Assembly (NCBI GenBank): GCA_900551525.1
Contig: URWD01000003.1
Location: 1 to 56,778 of the forward strand
From: an uncultured Mycoplasmatota bacterium
Lineage (GTDB): Bacteria; Bacillota_I; Bacilli_A; RF39; UBA660
DNA: 56,778 bases
Reading direction: 5' to 3'
Shown here: positions 17,688 through 25,430 of the stretch, in pieces
How positions within the stretch are numbered: the first letter of the stretch is position 1
Layout: each line of letters opens with the position of its first letter
Position numbers and translations under genes: made by a program
The notes under the pieces: generated by a model
Databases searched by the model: none
What the model was told of the DNA's origin: nothing
Seen by the model: only the letters and a program-made list of their open reading frames with translations

Positions 17688-18878
17688 ATGAAAATAGGTA
17701 TATTTACAGATGCTTATGAACCCCATATATCTGGAGTTACTACAAGTATAAAAATGCTTAAAGAAGCTCTTGAAAAAATGCATCATGAAGTTTTTATTGT
17801 TACAGCTAATTTAGATGGCAAGGGTTTTAAATATGATAAAAAAAATAAAATTATTTATATGACAGGAATTAAAACTGGGATTTATCAAACTAAATTAACT
17901 GGTATATATTCAAGTAAAGCAATGAAGATTATTAAAAGTTGGAATTTAGACGTAATACATAGTCAAACAGAATTTGGTGTTGGTTATTTTTCTAGGATTG
18001 TTGCTAAGAAGCTTAATATACCAGTTGTGCATACATATCATACATTATATGAAGATTATGTACATTATGTAACTCATGGGCATTTTAATAATTTAGCAAA
18101 AAAATTGGTGATTAAAATGACTAAATACTATTGTGAAAAAAAATGTGATGAACTTATTGTGCCAACTGATAAAATAAAAGATTTATTTGTTAATAAATAT
18201 GGTATTAAAAAATATGCTAACGTTATTCCAACTGGTATTGATACCGAAAAATTTAAATTAAATGAAGAAATGAAAAAAGAAATAACTAAAATAAATAAAA
18301 AATATAAAATAAAAGATACTGATTTTGTTATTGGTTCTGTTGGTAGAATTGCACCAGAAAAAAGTTTTGATAAATTACTTTATAATATTAAAGATATGGT
18401 TAAAGTAAATAATAATATTAAAGTAATGCTCGTTGGTGGTGGTCCTGAATTAGAAAATTTACAAAAATTAACTAAAGAATTAAAACTAGATAGTTTTGTT
18501 ATATTTACTGATAAAGTTGATTATTCAGTAGTACCCGCTTATTTCAATACTTTTGATGTTGTAGTTTCTTTTTCCACTACGGAAACTCAAGGGCTTACAA
18601 TTATCGAAGGCTTAGCAGCTTCTAAACCAACAATATGCATTAACGATGAATCTTTCACAGCTATGATTGAACCAAACTATAATGGCTACTTATTTAAAAA
18701 TAATGATGAGTTTAAAGATTATATTTTTAAATTAATGAATGATGATAAACTTTATAAAGAAATGAGTATTAATGCTAGAAATAGTATTTATAAATATTCT
18801 AAAGAAGTGTTTGCTTCAGATATTTTAAAGGTGTATCATAAAGCTATTAAAGGACATAATAAAACCTCAGAGGATTAA
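17688..18878 (+). CDS. GT4 glycosyltransferase, probable 1,2-diacylglycerol 3-glucosyltransferase
   Basis: 396 residues from the ATG at 17688 (GAGG upstream); the open frame begins 54 bp earlier without a ribosome site. The start MKIGIFTDAYEPHISGVTTS and the block VVHTYHTLYEDYVHYV match the Acholeplasma laidlawii MGS/MgtA group, which moves glucose from UDP-glucose to diacylglycerol on the inner membrane face. The GT-B C-terminal half has GSVGRIAPEKSFD and the nucleotide-sugar site ETQGLTIIEGLA (E-x7-E). Products of this family are precursors of glycolipids and lipoteichoic-acid anchors. Amphipathic basic helices near 155-175 (KKLVIKMTKYYCEKK) would suit membrane binding. The second enzyme of the pathway is not in the window. 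Confidence 0.8.
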   Translation: MKIGIFTDAYEPHISGVTTSIKMLKEALEKMHHEVFIVTANLDGKGFKYDKKNKIIYMTGIKTGIYQTKLTGIYSSKAMKIIKSWNLDVIHSQTEFGVGYFSRIVAKKLNIPVVHTYHTLYEDYVHYVTHGHFNNLAKKLVIKMTKYYCEKKCDELIVPTDKIKDLFVNKYGIKKYANVIPTGIDTEKFKLNEEMKKEITKINKKYKIKDTDFVIGSVGRIAPEKSFDKLLYNIKDMVKVNNNIKVMLVGGGPELENLQKLTKELKLDSFVIFTDKVDYSVVPAYFNTFDVVVSFSTTETQGLTIIEGLAASKPTICINDESFTAMIEPNYNGYLFKNNDEFKDYIFKLMNDDKLYKEMSINARNSIYKYSKEVFASDILKVYHKAIKGHNKTSED

Positions 18879-18894
18879 ATCTTTGAGGTTTTTC
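18861..18894 (+). terminator. Glycosyltransferase terminator
   Basis: AAAACCTCAGAG pairs with CTTTGAGGTTTT (one mismatch) around GATTAAAT, then T residues. The stop codon lies in the loop. Confidence 0.75.
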
Positions 18895-18926
18895 GTTTTC
18901 AAACTTATCAATTTATATATAGAAGA

Positions 18927-20123
18927 TTAAATTATTTCATCTTCTATTTTTTGTTTGTTTTTAAGAAGTTCTACAAGTTCATCTATTTCTTTTTCAGTAT
19001 TGTAGAAATATAAACTTATTCGTAGTGAATTTGTAACACCAGTGGCATTTTTAAGTATTTTAGCACAATGATTACCCGCTCTTACACAAATGTTATATTT
19101 ATTTAAGAAGTAAGCTACATCTTGACTAAATATGCCATTTACATTAAATGCTACTATTCCACTATCAGCTTCTAAATTAATTATGTCTATGTGACTTAAA
19201 GGTATTAATTTTTCAATTAAATAATCTCTTAGATGTAATTCTCTTTCATGTATCTTATCAATACCTATTTTATTAATATATCTGATGGCTTCACCTAGAC
19301 CTATAACCCCAGCGATATTTGGTGTTCCAGCTTCTAATCTAGTTGGTAACTCTTTGTAATACATGGTATCTACTGTATCGAAAGATTCATTCATACCACC
19401 ACCTAAATTCACTGGTTCTAATTCTTCGAGTAATTCTTTTTTACCATATAGAACTCCTACGCCCGTTGGCCCTAACATTTTATGTCCTGAGAAAGCTAAA
19501 AAATCAATGTCTAAATCTTGAACATCAGTTTTAATGTGGGGAACACTTTGAGCACCATCAACTACTACAAAAATATCATGTTCATGAGCAAGTTTAGTAA
19601 TTTCTTTAATAGGTCTAATGTCCCCAACAACATTTGTTATACCTGCTAAAGCTATTACTTTTGTATTTGGTGTAATACTTTTTCTAACATTATCTAAAGT
19701 TACATGAAGCGAGTCATCTAAAGGAATAAAATTAACCACTGCTCCTAAATCATTACATAATCTAAACCACGGCATAACATTTGATGCATGTTCACTTGTT
19801 GTAATTAAAATCTCATCACCTGGTTCAAGCAAATTGCCAAAGAAACCTGTTGCAATCATATTTAATGAGTCTGTTGCACCACTTGTAAATACTATTTCTT
19901 CTTTAGATTTAGCATTAATAAAGTTTTTTACTTCTTCACGAGCATTTTCATATTCAACATCTACTTTAAATGATATATCATAATCACCGCGATGAGCATT
20001 AGCACTATATTTTTCATAATACTCTGTCATTTTATCTATTACACACTTAGGTTTTAAACTAGTTGCACCATTATCTAAATATATTATATCTTCATTTAAC
20101 ATCGGAAAATCTTCTCTATTCAT
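18927..20123 (-). CDS. sufS: Cysteine desulfurase, SufS type
   Basis: 398 residues. This PLP enzyme removes sulfur from L-cysteine to form alanine and a protein persulfide for Fe-S cluster assembly. Visible: YLDNGATSLKP at the start, SEHASN, the PLP site VDGAQSVPH, the Schiff-base lysine K215 in SGHKMLGPTGVG, and the persulfide cysteine C353 in VRAGNHCAK, the SufS signature (RAGxHC). Length is near B. subtilis SufS (406). In Bacilli sufS normally lies in a sufCDSUB operon; here it stands alone, and no sufU, sufB, sufC or sufD is in the window. GAGGT precedes the ATG. Confidence 0.93.
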   Translation of the reverse strand: MNREDFPMLNEDIIYLDNGATSLKPKCVIDKMTEYYEKYSANAHRGDYDISFKVDVEYENAREEVKNFINAKSKEEIVFTSGATDSLNMIATGFFGNLLEPGDEILITTSEHASNVMPWFRLCNDLGAVVNFIPLDDSLHVTLDNVRKSITPNTKVIALAGITNVVGDIRPIKEITKLAHEHDIFVVVDGAQSVPHIKTDVQDLDIDFLAFSGHKMLGPTGVGVLYGKKELLEELEPVNLGGGMNESFDTVDTMYYKELPTRLEAGTPNIAGVIGLGEAIRYINKIGIDKIHERELHLRDYLIEKLIPLSHIDIINLEADSGIVAFNVNGIFSQDVAYFLNKYNICVRAGNHCAKILKNATGVTNSLRISLYFYNTEKEIDELVELLKNKQKIEDEII

Positions 20124-20253
20124 ATTATTACCTCATTTCTTGTTCTACTATAATTTATTCTCTTTTGAAAAAGCTAATTATAACAAAAGCCTTGTCCAGC
20201 TTTTTTATTTATTATTTTTCCTAAAGAAATTTATATACATATTATAAAACATT

Positions 20254-20285
20254 CTTTTAAAAAAAACTAGAGTAAGCTCTCTAGT
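20254..20285 (-). terminator. Minus-strand terminator beyond the small RNA locus
   Basis: On the minus strand AAACTAGAG-AGCTTA-CTCTAGTTT is followed by eight T. The nearest minus-strand gene upstream is the DUF3800 gene ending at 20458, so its transcript would run antisense across the small RNA before stopping here. Confidence 0.65.
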
Positions 20286-20310
20286 TTCGTTTGTATATCA
20301 TATTTTATTG

Positions 20311-20339
20311 TTGACAAATAGCCACATTTATTATATTAT
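20311..20339 (+). promoter_or_regulatory. Near-consensus promoter of the candidate small RNA
   Basis: TTGACA (20311-20316), 17-bp spacer, TATTAT (20334-20339). No coding gene follows on this strand; a T-run terminator does, about 115 bp further on. Confidence 0.7.
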
Positions 20340-20345
20340 TAGGTT

Positions 20346-20458
20346 ACCGGAGATTAATAATCTTGTCAGGTCGATAGTTAGAATATGATTTTTTTAAATT
20401 AAGTGTGCTATTTGTACACCATACTAACTGGGAATTAGCTACTTAGGTAGCTTTTTTT
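20346..20458 (+). ncRNA. Candidate free-standing small RNA, family unknown
   Basis: About 113 nt bounded by a strong promoter and an intrinsic terminator (AGCTAC-TTAG-GTAGCT plus seven T, 20437-20458). No convincing ORF lies inside. AGTTAG..TATG (about 20377-20388) can pair with CATACTAACT (20420-20429), giving a long-range stem, and AGATTAATAATCT forms a small hairpin near the 5' end. The stretch ACAAATAGC in the promoter also has a complement, GCTATTTGT, at 20407-20415. It does not carry the SRP GGAAGGAAGCA core and is too short for 6S, tmRNA or RNase P. The 20124-20457 intergenic region otherwise holds only the promoter, the minus-strand terminator and a weak AAAGCT/AGCTTT hairpin near 20177-20208. 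Confidence 0.6.
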
Positions 20459-21186
20459 CATGGAAGAATTATTTTATAATTAACAAAGTTATTTAAAATA
20501 TTGTTTATATCTTGTTTTTCTTCTAGAGCATTTAAAATAATTCTTCTTATGGTACCTGATACTAAATCTGCTGCTTGAACTAAATAACTTTTACCTGAGT
20601 CTTGATATGTTACTTTAACATCTAAATCATTAAATACTATTGGATTATATGTACATGAATAATTAAAATTACTAATACCATACTTTAATTCTTCCACTAA
20701 ACCATCATGTAAATTATAATAACCATTACTTTTTGTTGTTTGTTCATCGATATTGATAATAACTTTTAAAGGTTCTTTAGAATCTATTTTATTATTTGTT
20801 ATTTGATTATTAATTACTTCTTTTATCATTCTTCTTAAAGAATAATCTAAAAATCTTCCTTTAGCGGCTTTATTTTCTATTATATGATTATAAACATTTT
20901 GATTACTTATGACAAGTCCCACGATAAAATACTTTTTTATGTAATTCATTATTCTTCTTTTATCACTATTTTTAATATTGGTATTTTTTATCTCTGGGCA
21001 TTTTTTATTACATAAGTCTTTGTCTTTACAATATTTGCATTTAATATCATTTATAATACTTCGATACTGAGTAATAAATTTGTCTTTTTCTTTCTTAGAT
21101 AAAAATACTAAACCTCCATATACACTTATTACTTCTTTTTTAGAAAGTTTACCTGAGTCATCCAAATTAATATATATTGATTGCAT
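20458..21186 (-). CDS. DUF3800 domain protein
   Basis: 242 residues. It begins YINLDDSGKLSKKEVISVYGGLVFL, the D[DE]SG start of DUF3800, a family with a predicted RNase H-like fold, and ends with the matching SYLVQAADLVSGTIRR (QxADLVxG). The acidic residues of these motifs are the expected metal ligands. A Cys-rich insert (CKYCKDKDLCNKKC, about 51-64) could bind a metal ion and is not a standard part of the fold as I know it. DUF3800 proteins occur near mobile or defence genes, but their activity is not established. GGAGG precedes the ATG; the stop codon lies just beyond the small RNA's T-run. Confidence 0.75.
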   Translation of the reverse strand: MQSIYINLDDSGKLSKKEVISVYGGLVFLSKKEKDKFITQYRSIINDIKCKYCKDKDLCNKKCPEIKNTNIKNSDKRRIMNYIKKYFIVGLVISNQNVYNHIIENKAAKGRFLDYSLRRMIKEVINNQITNNKIDSKEPLKVIINIDEQTTKSNGYYNLHDGLVEELKYGISNFNYSCTYNPIVFNDLDVKVTYQDSGKSYLVQAADLVSGTIRRIILNALEEKQDINNILNNFVNYKIILP

Positions 21187-21265
21187 ATAAGCCTCCTTAT
21201 AAATTAGTTTTTATTCTATCACAAAAAAGTAGAAATATATATAATGTTTACACAAATTTTACAAA

Positions 21266-21304
21266 AGAAAAAGACTAAAGAGCTTTTATTTCTCTTTTAG
21301 TCTT
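21266..21304 (-). terminator. Terminator of the FtsW/RodA-family gene
   Basis: On the minus strand GACTAAAAGAG pairs with CTCTTTAGTC (one bulge) and T5 follows. It overlaps the last codons of the gene. Confidence 0.7.
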
Positions 21305-22432
21305 GTTTGTTTTATTTTCGATATTTACCCTTTCTACTACAAAAAACATTATTATGGCATTAACTGTAAATGAACCACCATAACTTAAAAATGGAAGTGG
21401 TACACCAGTAAGTGGTATTAAGGCTAAGACCCCAAGCAAATTTACTAATATATGGAGAGTAAAATACCAAAATGTTCCATAAGCTAAAATTGAACATCTA
21501 AGATTTTCAGATTGTTTGGCAATTCTTAGTATTCTTGCTAAAATATAAGCATAACCAAGTACAATTAAAATGCCTGTTGCAAGTCCTAGTTCTTCCACAA
21601 TTATTGGGAATATAAAGTCTGTGTGAGCTTCTGGTAAATACAAATATTTTTGTGTTGAATTTCCTAAACCTACTCCGAATAAGCCACCATTATTAATTGC
21701 AATAAAACCATTACAAACTTGATAACCTGTTGTTTCTGTATATCTAGAGCATGGATTTCTAAAATTAAGCCTTCCCTTTTGAATACTGCTTAAGAAACTA
21801 TTTCCAGAATATAAAATAGCTATACCTGCGATAATACATCCAACAGTTATAATTTTAATAAATTTCATAATATTATTTTGAACAATAGGTATACTTATAA
21901 ATGTTAAAAATACAATACCAGCAATAATTGCTGCACTACCTAAGTCTGGTTGCATAAATACAAGTCCTATAATAATTAATGCAAATGCTAGTGGTACAAA
22001 ATATGCATATATATTTTTAACATTTTTATAATGTAATTTATTATAATAGATTGCCATAAATACTACCAATATAGATTTAGCAAACTCACTAGGTTGAATT
22101 TTAAAGAATTTTAAATCATACCAACTTATAGCACCACCTGCAATTTTACCTTTAACAAACAAAAAAGCCAAAGAACCAATAAGTAAAAATACTAAAGGCC
22201 ATGCAAGTGCTGCATAATTTCTTGTTGGAAATCTAATAACTATAGTCATGCCAATTATAAATGCTGCTACAACAAAGAGTGCTTGTCTTATAAAGAAATG
22301 ATATGGTGCATAACCATAACGAACTACTGCAGTTATATTTGATGCACTATAAATCATTACTAAACCAAGTGATATATACAAAACAACCATTATAAATAAT
22401 GGTATATCCATTTTTGAAAATAATTTATGCAT
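21275..22432 (-). CDS. FtsW/RodA/SpoVE-family peptidoglycan glycosyltransferase
   Basis: 385 residues with about 10 membrane helices. SEDS-family proteins polymerise lipid II into glycan strands together with a class B PBP. Family blocks are plain: QPSEFAKSILV, FMQPDLGSA, GLFGVGLGNSTQKYLYLPEAHTDFIFPIIVEELG (the central part, containing the essential Asp), and the last-helix GVPLPFLSYGGS. The extracellular loop has an added NPCSRYTETTGYQVCNG with two cysteines that could form a disulfide; this pair is not part of the core family. FtsW, RodA and SpoVE are hard to separate by eye. The gene is alone, with no PBP next to it. GGAG precedes the ATG. Confidence 0.88.
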   Translation of the reverse strand: MHKLFSKMDIPLFIMVVLYISLGLVMIYSASNITAVVRYGYAPYHFFIRQALFVVAAFIIGMTIVIRFPTRNYAALAWPLVFLLIGSLAFLFVKGKIAGGAISWYDLKFFKIQPSEFAKSILVVFMAIYYNKLHYKNVKNIYAYFVPLAFALIIIGLVFMQPDLGSAAIIAGIVFLTFISIPIVQNNIMKFIKIITVGCIIAGIAILYSGNSFLSSIQKGRLNFRNPCSRYTETTGYQVCNGFIAINNGGLFGVGLGNSTQKYLYLPEAHTDFIFPIIVEELGLATGILIVLGYAYILARILRIAKQSENLRCSILAYGTFWYFTLHILVNLLGVLALIPLTGVPLPFLSYGGSFTVNAIIMFFVVERVNIENKTNKTKREIKAL

Positions 22433-22565
22433 AACTTTCTCTCCTATACTAATAGTACCATTATTTACCCCAAAATTAAATATTTTTTTAAAAACTTGGG
22501 TTATTTTAATGTCAAAAATTCGTCATTTATAATAAATTATAGTAGATACAAAAAGGAGGTATATT

Positions 22566-22751
22566 ATGTATTATTATGGAAATACTGGCTATTATGGTGG
22601 AGGATACGGTGCTCAATCAGCATGCGGTGCTCCTACATATGCTGGATATACAAGTGGTTATGGTATTGGTGCAGCTATCTGGATTGTATTATTTATTCTC
22701 TTAGTAATCATTTTAGGTGCTGGCTGGAGCTGGAATAACAATAATAACTAA
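22566..22751 (+). CDS. YjcZ-family sporulation peptide
   Basis: 61 residues. The N-terminal half is Tyr/Gly-rich (MYYYGNTGYYGGGYGAQSAC), followed by a membrane helix (about 37-55: AIWIVLFILLVIILGAG) and a WSWNNNNN tail. This is the layout of YjcZ/YhfM-like small spore proteins in Bacillus; they are thought to sit in spore membranes or coat, with unknown function. A perfect AAGGAGGT site lies 5 bp before the ATG, and a strong terminator follows. CATTTATAA upstream (about 22524-22532) weakly resembles a sporulation sigma -10, but I would not rely on it. Confidence 0.8.
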   Translation: MYYYGNTGYYGGGYGAQSACGAPTYAGYTSGYGIGAAIWIVLFILLVIILGAGWSWNNNNN

Positions 22752-22773
22752 TTAATACTGAGTATATAATTTT

Positions 22774-22806
22774 AAAAAGGAAATGAATTTAAGCATTTCC
22801 TTTTTG
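22774..22806. terminator. Bidirectional terminator between the YjcZ gene and the 22809-23057 gene
   Basis: AAAAAGGAAATG (22774-22785) pairs perfectly with CATTTCCTTTTT (22794-22805), ending 3 bp before the stop codon of the minus-strand gene. Confidence 0.85.
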
Positions 22807-22808
22807 TT

Positions 22809-23057
22809 TTAGTTTCCAAATGGATGTTTTAATTTATTTTTTATTTCACTTCCAATTATATCTTTTGCTATTTCATAAATCTTAGTTGCTTCATTAATGT
22901 TTATGTTTAAACTAAGTACTATTTCACTTATTATTTTATCTTTATATCTTTTGCTAATAAAGAAGTTATTTTCAAGTATATCATTTACTAATATAGCTTT
23001 TTCTTTAGTTAAATCTGCTTGATTTGATAACCTTTCAATAAATTTTTCTCTATTCAT
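22809..23057 (-). CDS. Small helical protein of unknown function
   Basis: 82 residues, all helical and charged, with no membrane segment. The N-terminus (MNREKFIERLSNQADLTKEKA) loosely recalls the HU/IHF start, but the DNA-binding beta-arm is missing, so I do not call it a histone-like protein. A weak GGTGA site precedes the ATG. It is convergent with the YjcZ gene and shares its terminator; the XRE regulator lies 89 bp upstream on the same strand. Confidence 0.5.
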   Translation of the reverse strand: MNREKFIERLSNQADLTKEKAILVNDILENNFFISKRYKDKIISEIVLSLNININEATKIYEIAKDIIGSEIKNKLKHPFGN

Positions 23058-23146
23058 TTTTAGTCACCATATATTTTAGCATTTCTATCTATGCTAAGTA
23101 ACCTTCCATATTCAAAAATATAAGATAAACTAAATAAGAATAAAAT

Positions 23147-23971
23147 TTATACTAAATCAAAAACTTCAATACTCATGTCTAAATCAGGGTTAAGTAAGAT
23201 TTCAAATATTATACCTCCGAGATTAGATATAACAATTATTGTAATCATCATGTATGCCATTTTTTTGATTAGATGGACATTTTCTAATGTAAATGGATTA
23301 TCACCTTTATTAATATTTCCAAATCTTGTTTCCAAACATCTTAAGATAATTGAAAGTAGTACTAAAGTTATTATTAATACAATTAAACCTATTTCTATAT
23401 AAGTTATAACTCGAGCTTTACTATTATTTTCTAAAACATCAATTATTTTAGTTTGAGCTACATCTTTAGATGCTTCACCAAGTGCTATATTGCCAGCTTT
23501 AATTACTAGTTTATCTCCTTTATCTAAAATAGATATTTTACTATCTGATGAACTTATACTAATTTCATTATTTTTAACTTCTAATTTATGCACTAAAAAT
23601 GGTGTAATAATTATAGCAAGTACTACAAATGGTATAGAAAAGTAGCATAAAATTCTTCCTATTTTAGAAAATGTAGATATTATTTTACTTAATATTTTCA
23701 TTTTCTTACTTTCTTCTTTTTTTAAACTTATTACTTTATTTTTTACTTCATCATCTAAATTATTAACATCAAGTATACTATCATTAACCAAATCATTAAT
23801 TTTGCAATGAAATATTTTGCATAGTTCTAATAAATTATTCATTTCTGGATATGCATCACCAGTTTCCCATTTACTTACGGATTGTCTTGAAACATTAACT
23901 TTTTCTGCTAGTTTTTCTTGTGACATTCCTTTACTTGTTCTTAATTTTTTTAAATTGTCTCCGAAATTCAT
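23147..23971 (-). CDS. XRE-family regulator with membrane domain
   Basis: 274 residues. Residues 1-65 are an XRE/Cro helix-turn-helix (LKKLRTSKGMSQEKLAEKV, VSRQSVSKWETGDAYPEMNNL). The remainder has about three or four membrane helices (about 103-128, 188-208, 238-258) and a soluble extracellular loop of about 60 residues between the first two. This layout suggests a membrane-tethered repressor sensing envelope or membrane state, as in other Firmicutes XRE-membrane proteins. Targets are unknown. GGAGGT precedes the ATG. Its upstream side faces the truncated tRNA-Met fragment. Confidence 0.85.
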   Translation of the reverse strand: MNFGDNLKKLRTSKGMSQEKLAEKVNVSRQSVSKWETGDAYPEMNNLLELCKIFHCKINDLVNDSILDVNNLDDEVKNKVISLKKEESKKMKILSKIISTFSKIGRILCYFSIPFVVLAIIITPFLVHKLEVKNNEISISSSDSKISILDKGDKLVIKAGNIALGEASKDVAQTKIIDVLENNSKARVITYIEIGLIVLIITLVLLSIILRCLETRFGNINKGDNPFTLENVHLIKKMAYMMITIIVISNLGGIIFEILLNPDLDMSIEVFDLV

Positions 23972-24060
23972 ATGAAGACCTCCTTTTTCTTAAGCTGATT
24001 TTATGATAAATAATAAATGCTTTCTATCAACTTTAAGTTGCACATTCATTTTTGGGCCAC

Positions 24061-24109
24061 ACGGTTCATACCCGATATGTCGGGGGTTCGAGTCCCTCCC
24101 TCGCTACCA
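24061..24109 (+). pseudogene. Truncated tRNA-Met(CAT) 3' half
   Basis: Carries the anticodon loop TTCATAC with part of its stem (CGG/CCG), a well-formed T arm (GGGGG-TTCGAGT-CCCTC) and an acceptor 3' strand ending CCTCGCTACCA. The matching acceptor 5' strand and the D arm are absent upstream. The T arm differs from the intact tRNA-Met at 25431, so this is not a simple recent copy. A terminator follows, as for a real tRNA gene. Most likely an attachment-site scar or the relic of a second tRNA-Met gene. Confidence 0.7.
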
Positions 24110-24120
24110 ATATGAGTAAT

Positions 24121-24147
24121 AATAGATAGAAATATCTATTTTTTTTA
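24121..24147 (+). terminator. Terminator after the tRNA-Met fragment
   Basis: AATAGATA-GAAA-TATCTATT followed by a T-run. Confidence 0.7.
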
Positions 24148-24163
24148 TACATTTTAATCTTAT

Positions 24164-24192
24164 TTGACATATCAATACCATTGTATTACTAT
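24164..24192 (+). promoter_or_regulatory. Promoter candidate upstream of the 24254 gene
   Basis: TTGACA (24164-24169), 17 bp, TACTAT (24187-24192). A second, extended -10 (TGGTATAAT, ending at 24215) lies closer to the gene. Confidence 0.5.
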
Positions 24193-24253
24193 TTTTATCA
24201 ATAATATGGTATAATATTATTAACAAAGATAGTTTGTGGAAAGGATATGAAAA

Positions 24254-24739
24254 ATGAAAAGTAAAAAAATTGCTAAAATTGTGATTATTATAATATTATT
24301 GATTTTGTTAATACCTATACCTTTTAAACTAAAAGATGGTGGTACAGTTGAGTGGAAATCTTTAACTTATTCAATATCAAAAGTTAATAGTATTTATTCA
24401 ATAGATGATATTCGTATGGGTTATAAAAAAGGAGTTATAATAAAGATATTTAATATTACTGTTTTTAATAATTCAAAATATGATATTGAAAAAGAATTTG
24501 TCATTGTTGATAGTAGTAAAAATAACGAAAACTTTACTTGTGCTTCTGCTTTAGAAGAAATTTATAAAGATGATGAATATATTTATTACTTACCTTGTCA
24601 AAAGAGTCAATATATTAAAGTAATTTATGCCCCTAACGAATATCAAGAGGGATTAAAATCTTCACTAGAAGATGGTACAATTAAAATAAGCGATTTAGAT
24701 GAGTTTAACATTGAATATATAAAAAAAGAAAGAAAGTAA
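24254..24739 (+). CDS. Secreted or membrane-anchored protein of unknown function, between tRNA-Met scars
   Basis: 161 residues. One N-terminal helix (about 8-23) is followed by IPIPFKLKDGGTVEWKSLTYSISKV, a start I associate with small uncharacterised Firmicutes exported proteins. There is no lipobox Cys. Two cysteines (FTCASA, LPCQKS) could pair. AAGGA sits 8 bp before the ATG, and a promoter is present. It is the only clear gene between two eroded tRNA-Met 3' halves (24061-24109 and 24917-24967), so it may be leftover cargo of an excised element. Confidence 0.6.
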   Translation: MKSKKIAKIVIIIILLILLIPIPFKLKDGGTVEWKSLTYSISKVNSIYSIDDIRMGYKKGVIIKIFNITVFNNSKYDIEKEFVIVDSSKNNENFTCASALEEIYKDDEYIYYLPCQKSQYIKVIYAPNEYQEGLKSSLEDGTIKISDLDEFNIEYIKKERK

Positions 24740-24916
24740 ATTTAATGCTTAAAAAATATTCAGGGAAATTTTAGGGAATTTTTATATAAAATTATTTATA
24801 TTTATTTGAATTTACTTGAATTTACTTATATTTTATTTTATAATATATATCGGAGCGAAGCCTTATTTAATAAGGGAAACGGTAAAAAATAAACGGTAAT
24901 TTAATTTAGGGCTTAT

Positions 24917-24967
24917 TTTTCATACCCGTAAGGCTAAGCGTTCGAATCTCCCTTTTATACTTAACCA
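24917..24967 (+). pseudogene. Eroded tRNA-Met 3' half
   Basis: TTCATACCCG and GTTCGAATCTCCC occur at the same spacing as in the intact tRNA-Met at 25431-25507, and the segment ends ACCA, but the T-stem and acceptor no longer pair and no 5' half exists. Directly upstream AAACGGTAA occurs twice (24877 and 24891). This is a tRNA relic, probably a second attachment-site scar. The rest of the 24740-24981 gap is AT-rich, with a TTTGAATTTACTTGAATTT-type short repeat and nothing coding. Confidence 0.65.
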
Positions 24968-24981
24968 AATATTATTCATTT

Positions 24982-25311
24982 TTAATATATTTTACTTCCA
25001 TTTTGTGCTTGTCTTTCTGGTGTTAAAATAATGCAGCCTTCTTTATTTTCAGCTCCGAGTATTCTGACTTCACTTTTTATATCGGCAATTCTAATCGGAT
25101 TAAAATTAACTACAACTATTACTTGTTTTCCTACTAAGTCTTCTGGTGTATAAAGTTCAGTTAACTGAGCAGATGAATTTTTAATACCTAAATCTTTTCC
25201 TAAATCAATTTTTAGTTTATATGCTGGCTTTCTGGCTCCTTTATTAATTTTAGCTTCTATTATTGTTCCAACTCTCATATCAATTTTATCAAATTCTTCT
25301 AAACTTATCAT
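24982..25311 (-). CDS. csaA: CsaA, tRNA-binding-domain chaperone
   Basis: 109 residues from the ATG at 25311. The whole protein is one EMAP-II/tRNA-binding OB domain (FDKIDMRVGTIIEA, KNSSAQLTELY, LVGKQVIVVVNF, KSEVRILGA), matching B. subtilis CsaA (110 residues) along its length. CsaA is a dimeric chaperone linked to Sec-dependent export; the same domain is found at the C-terminus of methionyl-tRNA synthetase. Its place next to tRNA-Met is suggestive but probably follows from the integration history. The ribosome site is weak (GAAGTGG). Confidence 0.9.
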   Translation of the reverse strand: MISLEEFDKIDMRVGTIIEAKINKGARKPAYKLKIDLGKDLGIKNSSAQLTELYTPEDLVGKQVIVVVNFNPIRIADIKSEVRILGAENKEGCIILTPERQAQNGSKIY

Positions 25312-25390
25312 TTTTACCACTTCATTTTCTATTTTTTTCGTTATTTTTACATTTTTTCTACTATTTTTACATGAATAATTACAAAAACTC

Positions 25391-25419
25391 TTGTCAAAAG
25401 TTATTTTTTTTGGTATTAT
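25391..25419 (+). promoter_or_regulatory. tRNA-Met promoter
   Basis: TTGTCA (25391-25396), 17 bp, TATTAT (25414-25419), 12 bp before the tRNA. Confidence 0.7.
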
Positions 25420-25430
25420 TTAGTAGTCAT

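Noticed and set aside
18912..18945. AGAAGAT/ATCTTCT hairpin at the end of sufS as a terminator
   Set aside because: No T-run follows it on the minus strand.
20346..20458. SRP RNA, 6S RNA or tmRNA identity for the small RNA
   Set aside because: No GGAAGGAAGCA core, too short for 6S or tmRNA, and no tRNA-like end.
22427..22738. 103-residue frame over the YjcZ gene
   Set aside because: Overlaps the 61-residue YjcZ ORF in another frame; the latter has the perfect ribosome site and family match.
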